Under the pieces are notes generated by a model. It had not been told where the DNA came from. It worked only from the letters and a program-made list of their open reading frames with translations, and did not search any database. The position numbers were made by a program, and so were the translations under genes. Below, one piece after another: positions 22,853 to 35,349 of a stretch of DNA of 64,000 nt; the first letter of the stretch is position 1, and every line of letters begins with the position of its first letter. This stretch comes from Selaginella moellendorffii (taxonomy: Eukaryota > Streptophyta > Lycopodiopsida > Selaginellales > Selaginellaceae): contig NW_003314262.1 in NCBI RefSeq assembly GCF_000143415.4, positions 1,692,317 to 1,756,316 of the forward strand, in the 5' to 3' direction.

Positions 22853-25800
22853 ACTCCACCACCCATAGACTAAGTTCGATGTCCTCATCGAACGGTAAAC
22901 CCTTTCATAAAGTAACACCCACACGTGTTACCTTTTCCATCCTTGGCACCTAGCCAATCTTTGTCTATGGTTTGACACCAAAGGCTCACCATGCCTTGTC
23001 CATCCTTTAAGGAGCGTAGTCTCTCCAACTTAGAGACTGATTGGACCACATGTAATGGTTCTCTCCTTTTATTGGTTTAGTTCTCGCTAAACCTCTTAGA
23101 GACCCTTCTCTAAGTCAATCCCACTACTCCTTCTCGAGTAGTCTTAATTTCCATCGATATAACCTCTGCACTTTGGAACTTTGAATTTTGACTCCTTGGA
23201 GTCAATTTCCTAGGTGTCTCTGACACCTTGCTTTGCACCTTTTGTGCAACTCCACTTCCCATCCTAGGAAGTTCTCTACTCGAGGGCACCATCATCCTCT
23301 CTTCTATTTCGTGCCAAAGTTCCAGTTATCATACTTTGTGCTAGGGCTGTTCATGGCCCTATCATTTGGCTACCTTACCGCTCCCTCCCTTGGAGCTTCC
23401 ACTTTCGCCAAATCGGAGCAATTCGGAATCCATCCTTGGAAACACACTTCCTTTCCCGCAATTTGTTAGCGTCCAACACATTAGTGTTCCTCGCCTAACT
23501 TTGTCACTTGGATTCCTTCCCAGGGATTCCACGGCCCTATCTTGGCCACTCATCTTTTGCTCCTATCCGTTGATTGTTGCACCGAGCAACATCGAATCTC
23601 TACCTCCCTCCTTGAGGTATTCTTTTGATTCCTTAGCAAAGGCTCTGCTTTGCCAAGACTAGGGTGTTCACCCCTAGTAAGTCTCTTTTAGCATCTTCTG
23701 CTGTGGGCTCTATCCTCGGCCCAACTTTGTGACCCTCTCATGGGTCTCTTTAGAGACTACTTTCCTTGGACACACTATGCCATCGCGATGACATAGCTCA
23801 TTTCCCTAAGGTGCTTTTCCCACTTGGTCACCTTGACCAAGCCACACCATCATCAATAGTTCAAATCAACACTTTGAACTAGGAACCTTATTCCTTAACC
23901 CAAACAAGGACCTTGTCCTTATTTAGCCACAAGATCACCTAGTGATCTCACCTCGGCACCTTAACAGGTTTGCCAATAGGTACTAGGTCTTCCAGACCTT
24001 TAACTTGTTAACTACGACCCCGGGGGCATCCCCCACACTTGGCGGTGCGCCCAAGCCAGCCCTTCCGGCCAAGCGTCCATAGCAACTGAGATTAGGTGTC
24101 CCCATCTCACTCACCACGTCCTTGGTGCCACTTGCACCAAAGCGTTCAAGTTAGATATGCCGAGCTTTCACACTAAGCAATCTAACCGTGCATCACGACT
24201 CCGAGGCATCCCTCGCTTGGCGGTGTGCCCAAACCAGTCTCCCCACTGAGAGTCCATGACCACCGAAATATGAGTGTCCTCATATTCCAAACCATCACCA
24301 CGCCCTAGTGATTTGGGACTCAAACCCAAGCACTAGAGGGTTGGGACTCGAACCCAACCTCCGTATATGCATCTACGGACGGCATCACACAAGATGCCTG
24401 GCGTGACTCCCCACGCCGGTGCACCAACTTATTTTTAAAGCGCGCTACAGATCACAGCTTAGGAACCTAGTTCCTCCACACTGCCAAGTCCTCTCACTTG
24501 ACATGTCTGTGATCATGCATGGACTCCTCCATGCTCGGCCCCATGGCCCACTCTTTTTGAAGTTATCACTTTCAACTAGGGTCTTTGTTCCCCCGACGTG
24601 CCAATCTCACTTGGCAAGTCCTCCGACCATTGTAACATGGTTCCTACATAAGCGTGAAAGTCCTTGACCATCGACTTTCGTTCAAAGCCCTCTCTTTGAA
24701 CACTCGGGAACTACTTCCCTAACCTTGATAACCTTGCCTCATGGCAAGCTTCAAGACCACGCTTCTGCTGCGCCACTCTGATTTTGCACGTTCCATGAAC
24801 CATTTACACTTGGCCTTTCTAGGTACTACGCTACCTAGAATTGTCTTTGGGAACCTTGAAGGAACTCTGTCCCTCAGCTTTTCTAAGGCCTCCCCTTTCG
24901 CAAGCTTTATAGTTGCCATATAGTCTAACATGGACAATTCCATATTTTAGACTCTCCATGGCATCACGGTTGCTAGCGGCAACACCCTCGAGCCCCCACT
25001 TGATTCTCCACTCCCAGCTGGCATAACCAACCTTGGTTATGCCCTTTGATTCCTACGGTTCGGTTCTATCCCCTTACTTCTTGCTTTTTGGCTTCACACC
25101 TTTCCTTTGGTCATTCTCCTCCAGACCAGGAGGATAGCTTTGCACCTTCTATCATGCTTTAGCAAGTATTCTTAGGGATGAACCTACCCAATAGCCTAGG
25201 GAGTGGTTCCTCAATCCGGGTATGCTCACCTTATAATCCTACACACTGGGATTACATTGTTGCTTATGGGCCTTTACATGCCCATCACTAGCCTTGCCAA
25301 AATTCCATTTTTGGCTTTGTCCAACTCGGGTAGACAGTCCTCTCCTGTCTCCGCAACCTTGGACATTTGGATAGCACCTTCTATCCATCATTCGCTAGGG
25401 ACTTAGTCCCTTGGGCTTTATCCATTGCCCTCGCGACATCAAACACCACCTTCTGGTGTTCTAGAGTGTTCGGGTGTCCCAATGATGGCTTTCTTGACAA
25501 TGAGTATTTCCTTTTATGACATTGACTTACTATATCGCAACACAAGCAACTTATCCCCCGTAAGGGTATATCCAACTTCCCTATGCTATTAAGAAGTCTT
25601 GGGTAGCTACCTTTTACCTGTTTAACCAGTTATTTTGCACCTCTTGCTTAGTTGCCTCATAGTTGTCAAGTCCTACAACTCATTGCTTGGTGCTTTCGCA
25701 CCTCCATCATTATCTGGGTCACCACACTCCAACTGCATGCTCTGCAGCTTAGGCTATGCTATTTCCATTTCCATTGGGATTCCTTTGGCAAAGGGTTCTC

Positions 25801-26904
25801 ATGAACCCACTAACATAGCCTCAAGGTATCACACCTTGGCACATTTGGTGTCTCCACACCATCGGCTCCACAAGCCTACCTCTATGATATTTCCCCTTCG
25901 TGTCTAAGTCTTTGCTAAGACCAACACCGCTCTTTCTCATGCCAACCATCCGTTAGCACTGCACCATAAAGGTCACACACAACTTTATGTCAAAGTTGTT
26001 TTCTTCTGGGAACACCTTTCCCATAACTTTAGCATGGCATATTTTGCCATCGATGAGATACCCTCTGTTCTCATCCTTGGATCCTATGATCCCCCCCCAT
26101 CCTTTGTGGGGTACAACACACCTCAGTCCAAATGCTTCCATCAGTCCTTTTAGGACCATCTGTTGACTCTACTTGAGTCATCCAGCAGTTTTGGACTTGG
26201 TTAATCCACAGACCCGTAAGGTCCTACTTGTGAGGCACTAGCTCACTGGAATACACTTCTTGCATTCTTGTCTTACTCAAAAGGACTATTTTCACAAGTG
26301 TTACTCCGACACTTGATTTTGTTCTCTGGGGGCAACCTTTGCCCCTTAGGACTACTTGTCCATGTGATGAGAACACCAACTCATCCACTTAATACACCCC
26401 CAACTCTTGGGGTTGTTCCAGCATTTATTAGAGGTAGCCCCGGCTACCTTTTCAAGGACTTGAGTCCTCTTCCGTATTTGACCTCCCACGGTCATTACTT
26501 CTGGTCTCACATTCATGAGCACCAACCTCAACTATATGAAGAAAATCTTATGACTCCTTTATTGCTTTGGAGTCTTTATCTTTCCCGTGATCCCAATTGT
26601 AGTTGTTTACCACAACTACATTAGCCAGTTTGCTAAGTCAAACGCTCATCTGGATCACATCCTCAACTCTTTGAGGAAAACCATATATTGTTCCCAAGAT
26701 CCCAAAGTCGTTCCATTATTGGCCCTTTTCTATCCACCACCTCGTCTACAAGTTCACACATGAACTGTAATGGAGAGCCATGTCTTCCCGACTTGCTACT
26801 CCTCAAGGATAGGCCCACTCCTCGGACCTTCCGATGCCAACACTAGTGGTGATATACTTGAGCACCAATAAAAGTCAGACTAAGGAACAGCTCCGATACC
26901 AAGT
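22853..26904 (-). other. Non-coding internal region of element C
   Basis: The left end carries the complement of a polypurine-like tract (CTCCACCACCC) and the right end the primer-binding site complement. T-arm-like hairpins lie at 24,311-24,357 on the minus strand. No protein motif is visible on either strand. Confidence 0.75.
26890..26901 (-). other. Primer-binding site of element C (tRNA-iMet)
   Basis: On the minus strand TGGTATCGGAGC, one base different from TGGTATCAGAGC, starts 3 bases after the LTR end. Confidence 0.8.
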
Positions 26905-28618
26905 TGTAAGCGACTAATTTTTCCATTCTACTTTAGTCACTTAACCACACCTCCGACCACTTGGAGGAGTCTCATTCACAACCTCCATAAGCCCAACTCA
27001 GGACTTGGGGCTTGCTAGCCCCGAGAATGGCATCCATGCCACTCAACCTTAGCACTTGGTCCAAGTGCTCCACGTGTCCGATCCCATGATCGACACCCCA
27101 AGGTACCACCGACATATCGGCCCGTTACGCTAAGGCCATGCCCATTTACCTCGGTCACACTGGTGGTCCAACACCACCTACATTCCAATCCCGTCTCTCA
27201 AAGACTGGGTCATCCATCCATGAGTGATCATCCCAGATCCACTCCTTAACATCCTTAGGATGCCTACAGACATGGGGAATAGCCTTCCCAATATCTCTGT
27301 TCCGGTCCCCACCAAGTCCCTTTCTGTCCTTGGCTGTGTTCGCCAACACTGCCACTGGATCGAGGCCCACCGGCCCGACCACTAAGTCCCACTATCCTCT
27401 AGGACTTCCTTACTGTGTGACTGTGTCCTTGGTCACTACCCCAGAGGACTGCTCCTCTTCCTTTCCACAGTCTGGGCCTTTGGGACAACATTTCGGAACA
27501 CCGTGGCCTTACGCGAGCCACCTGGGTACTCTCCTCGCCTTCTGCCCTTGGGTGCTCTAGCCATGGGCTTAGAGCGGGTTCCGTTGAGCCACACCAGGTA
27601 TCCAAGTAGGTAGTGCCACCCACACTTGGACTGGGAGCATCGGCCAGTCGATCTCCCGGGGGAACTAGAGCCGGCTCTTGAACACTTCACCAAGCTACCC
27701 CGCTTGTCGGTCCGTGTTCACTCTAGTCTTGGGCTTCCCAGTGGACAGCTCATCACCCAACACTGGGTCCGGCCTTCCTGGGCCAAACTGGCCTTTCCTG
27801 GCCAAACTGGCTCCACTGCAGTCCTCCCCCTACTATACTTTTGGAGCTCACCAAACCCCCCAGGGTCTGGGAGACGAACGCTTTGGGCTTTCACCCTCTC
27901 AGGCTCCGGACTCGGACTCGGACTCGGACTCGGACTCGGATTCGGACTCGGACTCGGCCTCGGCCTCGGTCTCGGCCTCGGCCTCGGTCTCGGTCTCGGT
28001 CCCGATCTCGGTCTCGGTCTCGGTCCCGGTCTCGGTCCCAGTCTCGGTCTCGACTTCGGACTCCATCTCGGACTCCATCTCGGACTCCATCTCGGGTCCA
28101 TCTCGGGTCCATCTCGGACTCCATCTTGGACTCCATCTCGGGTCCATCTCGGACTCCATTTCGGGTCCACCTCGGACTCCATCTCAGACTCCATCTTGGA
28201 CTCCATCTCGGGTCCATCTCGGACTCCACTTCGGACTCCAACTCGGGTCTATCTCGGGTCCACCTCGGACTCCACTTCGGACTCCATCTCGGACTCCATC
28301 TCGGGTCCATCTCGGACTCCACTTCGGACTCCAACTCGGGTCCATCTCGGACTCCACTTCAGACTCCAACTCGGGTCCATCTCGGACACTCCCACGTGTC
28401 ATGTGTTGGTCCTTTTGGGTCCCTTTTTGGAGCCTCGCCTTTTGCTCGCTTCGTGCTCGTTCCTCGAGCACTTCGTTGGGAGTTCCACTCCTACTCTTGA
28501 CTTTTCAAGTCGGAGCTTTTGGTCCAAACGTGTTACGCTCGTTTGGCTCTCGCTTCGGTCACTACCATGTGGCGCCCTTCTGGCTCCACTTTGGGGCCTA
28601 GGGATTTTGTGTCTCACA
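26905..28618 (-). repeat. 5' LTR of element C
   Basis: 1,714 bp. It shares nearly all non-array sequence with the partner LTR, including the minus-strand block GGTGAAAGCCCAAAGCG and CTCCAAAAGTATAGTAGG. The array spans about 27,900-28,390. Confidence 0.9.
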
Positions 28619-28972
28619 CATGGATGCCCAATATGTATGAGAGTTCATGCTATTTGCTCTTATACCACATGTAGTGCACTTTATCTCTCTCCCCTTAAAC
28701 TAATTAGAAAAGGGGCAATTGCTTGATGTGAGAGCCCTTAGTAACTATTTTATCCCTATTTATCCCCCAAGGTTCTAAGGATCCACGGTGACAATATATC
28801 AAAATCTCATCCCATGATCACATGCATTACTGTAATTGAGAGGTAAGGGAAGTTCCTGAGACAAAGAACCAACATCCTACATATGAAGACAATGAGGAGT
28901 TAGGGGAGGAAAATGAAAATTAGCTGGAACAGAAAGGGGAATATTATACAACTGAATTGACTACGAAATAAG
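28619..28972. other. Spacer between elements C and A
   Basis: The left part continues the repeat unit interrupted by element C and then repeats 19,895-20,027. The right part (28,820-28,972) is unrelated, purine-rich, and ends in ATAAG, the target duplication of element A. No gene is visible. Confidence 0.6.
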
Positions 28973-30128
28973 TGTAAGGAACTAACTCGCCGAGGTGTTG
29001 TAGGCTAAAAGAGCCCCGAAAGCATAACCAAAATGATAAAGAGTTCATCGGATGGGACCAAGTCTAAGATCGAGTCCGAGACCGACTCGGAGACCGAGTT
29101 CGAGATAGAGTCCAGAATCGAGTCCGAGACCGACTCGGAGACCGAGTTCGAGACCGAGTTCGAGACAGAGTCCGAGATCCGAAATCAGGTCCGAGACCGA
29201 GTCCGAGGTCGAGTCCGAGGTCAGGTCCGAGATCGGGTCTAAGATCAAGTCCAAGATCGAGTTCGAGACCAAATCCGAAGTCGGATCCGAGATCAAGTCC
29301 GAGATCGAGCCAGAGACTAAGTCCGAGTACTAATACGGGTCAAGGGGTGAAAGCCCAAAGTGTGCATCTCCCGGGGGGGGGGGGGGGATGTAGGGGGTTC
29401 CAAAAGTATAGTAGGGATAGTGAGGTCTAGGAACTAGTTTTGAAGGAAATCTCTAGTGGGGCTACCAAACTGACTTGAGGTTGGGATTGGGACCAAGGGG
29501 CCTTGGGTGGGAGTGAGCATGGACTTGGTTGGTGCTGGAGGGGCCATCCAAGGAAGTGCTAAAGAGCAGCTCCCACTCCCGAAAGGGAAACCGATTGTAG
29601 TGCTCCCGGCTCATGTGGAGTGGTGCCCCACTTGAGTACCATGCGGCTCATTGGTCCTCGCCCTTCCTAGGGGCTTGGACCTTCCCTTCGGGATGGAAGT
29701 CGGGGGGTAGAGGTACCCATACCGAGCCGTTAGGCCACGGTGTTTCGCCCCGACATCCCGAAGCAAGTGTTGCACCCAAGGCTTGGGATTTAGAGGCCCT
29801 GGGTCCCATGATCAAGTCTTGTTGTACCAAATGGTGTTAGGAACCTGGAGGCTTGGTGTGCTTGGCTGCTTGTGCCTACGGGGAGTGTAGCCAAACCTTA
29901 AATCCAATCTAACCCGGGGAGGGGGATTGGGAGAGATTTGGGAATCCATAGATGGATGGCTAACACTCCGTTGCTCGTGCAGTGAGTAGCTGAAACCAAG
30001 TAGGACCAAGTAGGAGCTGGTACAATAGGCGAGAACCTTGGCAAAGGAACTTAGCACAAGCCAAGACAGTGTTGGTCAGATAGACGAGGTAAGCTGGCAA
30101 ATTAGAAAGGAAAAATTTGTGGCTTACA
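28973..30128 (+). repeat. 5' LTR of element A
   Basis: 1,156 bp from TGTAAGGAACTAACTC to GGCTTACA. It contains the GAGTCCGAGACC array (29,050-29,335), the block GGTGAAAGCCCAAAG, a G run of over ten bases (29,375) and TTCCAAAAGTATAGTAGGG. Confidence 0.93.
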
Positions 30129-30131
30129 ATT

Positions 30132-30144
30132 TGGTATCAGAGCC
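30132..30144 (+). other. Primer-binding site of element A (tRNA-iMet)
   Basis: TGGTATCAGAGCC is a perfect match to the complement of the plant initiator tRNA-Met 3' end, 3 bases after the LTR. Confidence 0.92.
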
Positions 30145-30187
30145 TTTTCCTCAGTTCTAGCGAAGGATAGAGGCGGATTGCTGGGAG

Positions 30188-33100
30188 ATGGCAAAGGTAG
30201 GGCGGAAGCGAACCAAGGCAGAGAAGGACCCTCCTCCAGAGCTAGAGCCTCTGGTTGAACAAGAGGCTATGGATGAGGAATCCTTGCATAAGGAGGACTC
30301 TAGTGAGGAAACTTCCAAACAGGAGTCCGGTGGCGAAGTTCGGTCGTCCAAGGCTCGATTGGACATGCTAGAAGGACAGTTGGCATAGACCAATGCCCTG
30401 TTGGAGACTCTCGTACGCAAGCTAAAGCGTGACGAGAAGCGGAAGAAAAAGAGAAAGACTGCGGATGCTAGTAGCGCAGAAGGTGCGGACCCTTCGGCAG
30501 GGACTGAGGCAGAACCAAACAAGGTCGAATAGACAGAAGTAGAATCAGTCCCTCAGGTAGTTCCCAAGTACAAACCAAAGCCCCCACCGGTCTTCAAGGG
30601 AGTGAATGACTATAAGGTGGTGGAGGATTGGTTTTACAATATGGAGGACTACTTTCGAGCGTTGCGATTACCGAGTTCGGAGAAGGTCCCATGTGCAAAA
30701 CCATACTTGGCAGATAATGCCAAGTCTTGGTGGAGAACGACAGAGGCCAACGAAGGATCGGTGGCCACTTGGGACATGATGAAGGCGAGGATCCGCGCAA
30801 TATACGTTCCTCCGAATGCCACTCTGCATCTGAGAGATGAGCTGAGTAGGCTGAAGCAGATTGGAACCATCCAAGAATATGTGAATGGGTTCATGGCAAA
30901 GAGGATACTGGTCACAGACATGGGGGATATGAATACATTCCATGCCTTCATATCAGGTTTGCAAACCTAGGCTCGCGGTGAAGTGATGCGGTGGAACCCA
31001 ACCAACTACAAGGAAGCATTGGATGCGGCCATCAAGGTGCATTTCAATGATAACCTGCGAAAGGGGAACACGACGGGGTCGGGATCCACATTTAGCAAAG
31101 GGGCCAAACCAAGAGGAACGTATAGCAGGGGGAAATTCAAGAAGAGTTTATCTAAGAATGAGTCCTCGGGGTTTCGGAAAGGCAAATCCAGTGGCCAGCG
31201 AGCGAGTACGTGGGGGAGTCAAGTGAAAAGAGACAAACCCACGGATAAGAAGGTCAAGTCGTATAGCAGCGTGGGAAACAACGTATGCTACAACTGCGGT
31301 GAAGTGGGACACTTTTCGAGGGAATGTCCCTTCCCGAAGAAGGCCAGAGCCAATATGGCCATCAAGTCGGGTGAAGTCCAAACTGAGGTATGTGATCCAG
31401 TCCTTAACTCAAAGTTACTCATTACACGAACAACTTTGGTAAAGAGTCGTTCGCGACATCTACTAGCCCTCAGAGGGAAGCTCGGAGGTAGCTTTGTTAA
31501 GATCCTTATTGACACGGGTGCTTCGGATAATTTTGTGGCTGCAGATATAGTCCGGCAAGCTAGACTAACGGTGCAGCGGTTAGGCGAACCAAGGACTATA
31601 GAGTTTGTTCAAGGTAGCCAAAGCACTGATGAGGTACTTCGACAAGCGAGAGTTGAAGTAGGGACATGGAAAGTAGACATGGATTTCACTGTGTTGGACA
31701 TGGCGGGATTTGACGTGATCTTCGGAATGGATTGGTTTAATCGGTTCGTGGTAGCCCTGCATGGACAAGGTAGGAACCTTGTGGTACTGGCGAATGCCCA
31801 AGGAAGAAGATCTAGGGTGGAGGCCCAGGATCTAAAGGTAGGGCAAAGCAAGGCCAAAGATTCCTACTTAAACCTGGTGTCCACGAGAGGACAACTCACT
31901 AAAGGAACTAAGGCAGCCTTTTTGTGCTTACTCTCGGTGAAGAGTGACAAAAAGACATGAACAAAAGAAGTACCTTTAGTGATCTAGTGGGTGTTGGACC
32001 AATTCCAGGATACCATGCCAGAGGAGCTACTGGCGGGGTTGCCCTTTGCATGACCGATAGAACATAAGATTGAGCTGGTCAAGGGTGCTGAGGCAATGGT
32101 TCATCCCCCCTATCGTTTGAACGAAAAAGAACTCAAGGAGCTTAAGTGCCAACTAGAGGAGTTGGTGGAGAAAGGGTATGTTAGGTTGAGCAAGTCGCCA
32201 TAAAGGGTGCCAGTGTTATTTGTGCAAAAGAAAGATGGTTCTATGCGCATGTGCATAGACTACTAGTTGCTCAACAAGTGTACAAAGAAAAACAAGTACC
32301 CTTTGTCAAGAATTGAGGACCTGTTCGATAGGTTGGGAAAGGCAAAATACTTCTCAAGGATTGACCTAAGGTCAGGATACTACCAGATCAGGGTAGCCGA
32401 GGAAGATGTCGAGAAGACAACCTATCGAACGAGGTATGGGAGCTTTGAGTTTCTGGTGATGCCCTTCGGGCTATGCAATGCGCCAGCAACATTTTCGGTG
32501 CTGATGAACCACATCTTTGTACCCTATCTGGATCACTTCGTAGTCGTTTATATCGATGACATCTTGATCTATAGCGAGACGCTAGAGGAGCATGCCGAAC
32601 ACTTGGCGAAAGTGTTTGAGAAACTAAGGGAACACAAACTGTATGCTAAAGAGAGCAAATGTGACTTTGCTCAACAAGAGGTAAAGTTTCTTGGGCATGT
32701 GGTGGGCCAGGACGGGCTCAAGGTGGACCCAGAGAAGGTCCAAGCGATCCAAGAATGGGAGCGACCATCGAATGTACATGAGTTGAGGGCGTTCTTGGGG
32801 CTATGCAACTACTACCGAAAGTTTATTAGACACTATTCGAAAGTAGCCCTGCCCTTAACGGACCAAACAGAAAAAGAGAAGATGGTATGGACAGCAGAAT
32901 GCGAGGCAGCATTCGTCCACCTCAAAGGAAAGTTGAGGAAGGCTCCCATGTTAGCATTACCAGACTTTGGTAAGGACTTTGAGGTAGAAACAGATGCTTC
33001 AGACTTTGCGTTAGGCGCAGTTTTGAAGCAAGACAACCATCCAGTAGCGTTCTTCTTGAAGAAGTTGGACAAGGCTCAATGGAAGTGGCATGCCCATGAG

Positions 33101-34955
33101 AAGGAATTGTTTGCGGTGGTCAAGGCGCTCAAGGAGTGGCGACACTACCTTGGGAGACACTTCAAGGTTTACGCAGACAATGTGGCAACGAAACACTTCT
33201 TGTCACAGCCCGACCTGAGAGGGAAACAAGGTCGGTGGGCCAATGCCTTGGCCGAGTTTGATTGTGAAATTCTGTACAAGCCTGGGAAGAGCAACATCAT
33301 GGCGGATGCGCTAAGTCGAAAAATGAGCTTGAGGTTGGCGATATCCAGCGCAACAGCAACCTTCTGAGACGATGTGCGAACAGCATATGAGAACGATGGT
33401 CTAGCACAAGAAGTGTTGCTCAGGAATCTAGAGGCACGGGAAGCTCACCAGAGAGGTGAGCTGCCAACGGAAGAGAAAACGGGTTATGCGGAACGCAACG
33501 GACTCATCTATTACAAGCAAACGAGGGTGTATGTTCCAGAAGGGGAACTAAGGAAGGTAGCCTTAGAAGAGTGTCATGACGGACTTTTTGTGGGACACGG
33601 CAGAGTGCCCAAGACGATGGGCTTACTCAAGAGGAAGTACCATTGGCTAGATATGGCTAAGGACGTCCAAGACTATGTAAAGACATGTCCAACATGTCAG
33701 CAGGTCAAAGCCGTGACTAAGGCTAGTGGGGGCTTGTTGCAAAGCATCCCAATTCCAGATCGTCCGTGGAAATGTCTTACGATGGACTTCATCATAGGAC
33801 TTCCCCCAAGTGAGGGGTTTGATGCGATATTCATGGTGGTGGACCGATTTTTGAAAATGGCACATTTCATACCCACTACAACGGAAGTGGATGCGGAAGG
33901 TGTGGCAAAGCTGTTCTTTGAACAAGTGCTTCCAGTGCGGGGAAGGCCGGAAGAGATCATCTCAGATCGAGATAAGATCTTCACTAGTAGGTTCTGGAGG
34001 ACTCTCCTGGAACAGTATCGCACCAAGTTGAAATTCAGCACAACCTATCACCCACAGACAGGTATGGGTATTAAATCAAGTTTGGTGGCACTAACACTTC
34101 TTGACAGACAAACGGAAAGGGTGAATAGGCAGCTGGAGGATTATTTGCGATGCTATGTCTCGGGAGACCAGACCGATTGGGTAAGTCATTTGGGACTTGC
34201 GGAAATGTGTTATAATAACTCACCACATTCGAGTATCGGGGTGAGTCCATGGGAAGTCATCAATGAGCGAGCTATTGAAGGTCCTGTGGAACTCGGCGTG
34301 GCCGAGTATCATGGAGAGTTACCCGCAGTGGAGGCATTCACAGTGGAAAGACTCAACATTTGGAATCTAGTGAGGGATTCTTTGGAACGGGCACAACAAA
34401 GGCAAACCAAGTACGCAAACCAGAAGTGCCGGGACGTAGAGTTCCAAGCTGGGGAGAAGGTGTGGCTGAACACCAAGAACCTCAAGCTACCAAGTGGGAT
34501 CAGCCGAAAGTTGACCCAAAGGTAAAAATGCATGTATTCCTGTAAATGAATTGATCTTGAGTTCCTTAAGCAGGTTCGCGGGGCCTTACGAGAATAAGGC
34601 TCGAATCGGTAAAGTGGCTTACCGTCTCCGACTTCCTCGAGAGATGGGGAAGATGCATCCCATGTTCCACGTGAACTTACTCAAGCCGTATTTTGAGGAT
34701 CCATTTCGCAAGGACCAAGTAAGACCTTTACCTGAGGTTATCCAAGGGGAAGAGGAATACGAAGTCGAGGCCATCCTCAATGCGCGCAAGAGCAAGTGAC
34801 AAGGACGCAAGGTGAGAGAGTTCTATGTGAAGTGGAAAGGATTTCCACACTGCAAAGCAACATGGGAACTGGAGGAGAACCTAGCGAACGCACGAGATCT
34901 AGTGGAGGAATTTTTGCAAGGCAGAACTCTATGTACTTATGCAAAGTTCAATTAA
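30188..34955 (+). pseudogene. gag-pol polyprotein of element A, disrupted
   Basis: One reading frame carries, in order, a gag capsid-like region, zinc knuckle CYNCGEVGHFSREC (about 31,288), protease IDTGAS (31,508), reverse transcriptase with [12 protein letters not shown] (32,545), RNase [17 protein letters not shown], integrase zinc finger ending CPTCQQVKA and catalytic D-D-E, and a C-terminal chromodomain EFYVKWKGFPHCKATWELEE (34,820). In-frame stops occur at 30,386, 30,530, 30,968, 31,958, 31,985, 32,051, 32,202, 32,263, 33,365 and 34,797. Near 34,522 a 52-nt intron-like insert shifts the frame by exactly one, and a 42-nt insert splits the integrase motif HPQT...QTER. The product would have packaged and copied element RNA in cytoplasmic particles and integrated it in the nucleus. 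This copy cannot make it. Confidence 0.93.
34522..34573 (+). other. 52-nt GT-AG intron-like insert in pol of element A
   Basis: The insert starts GTAAAAATGC and ends CCTTAAGCAG. Coding sequence on the left ends LTQ and, if the 52 bases are removed, continues RFAGPYENKARIGKVAYRL, the expected integrase GPY/F-type region. Upstream and downstream coding frames differ by exactly 52 modulo 3. The size matches host introns in this window. Confidence 0.75.
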
Positions 34956-35105
34956 ATGTATCAATTTGAGAAGTTGAGCAATGGCATATGTTGGGACCCA
35001 AAGGCGCGCCGAAGGTAAGCTAATTAGCATGGGTTAGGTAGGTCAACCAGGCATAGGGGACTACGCCCGACTCCCTACGGGGATGTCAAATCCGTAGACG
35101 TATTC

Positions 35106-35156
35106 TGGGTTCAAGTCCCAACCCCCTAGTAAAGCAAGGTTGGGTTCAAGTCCCAA
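35106..35156 (+). other. Pair of tRNA T-arm-like hairpins in element A 3' region
   Basis: TGGG-TTCAAGT-CCCA and TTGGG-TTCAAGT-CCCAA lie between the chromodomain and the 3' LTR, matching the doublets in elements C and D. There are no other tRNA arms around them. Confidence 0.7.
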
Positions 35157-35349
35157 CCCCATACTAGGGCATGGTGAGGTGAGGAGTATAGGGACACCTA
35201 TATTCCGTTGTCATCGGCTCTTGGCCCGGGAGGCTAACTTAGGCACACCGCTAAGTGGGGGGATGCCCCCAGAGACATGGTCAACAAGTCGTAGGATAAA
35301 AAAGAGACGTTCGATGTGGGCATCGAACTTCTTCTATGGGTGGTGGAGT

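Larger units (their letters stand above)
21037..28618 (-). mobile_element. Element C: complete non-coding LTR retrotransposon
   Basis: Read on the minus strand, the 5' LTR is 28,618-26,905, the primer-binding site TGGTATCGGAGC is 26,901-26,890, the internal region runs to 22,853, and the 3' LTR is 22,852-21,037. CATGG flanks both ends (21,032-21,036 and 28,619-28,623), so the copy is intact in structure. The 4.05-kb internal region has no recognisable gag-pol and no frame over about 120 codons. The LTRs agree closely outside their arrays, so it moved fairly recently without its own proteins. Element D is the same family. Confidence 0.9.

Noticed and set aside
21759-22953. Open frames of 200-380 codons on both strands in the LTRs of element C (also 27,626-28,726, 11,291-11,857 and 16,208-17,477)
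   Set aside because: They come from the stop-free 6/12-base array, are open in several frames at once, encode Ser/Asp/Arg/Gly-Leu periodic strings and start or end in non-coding LTR.
34066-34111. A clean GT-AG intron (46 nt) in the integrase motif of element A
   Set aside because: Removing it leaves the reading frame four bases short, so I list it only as an insert of uncertain origin.
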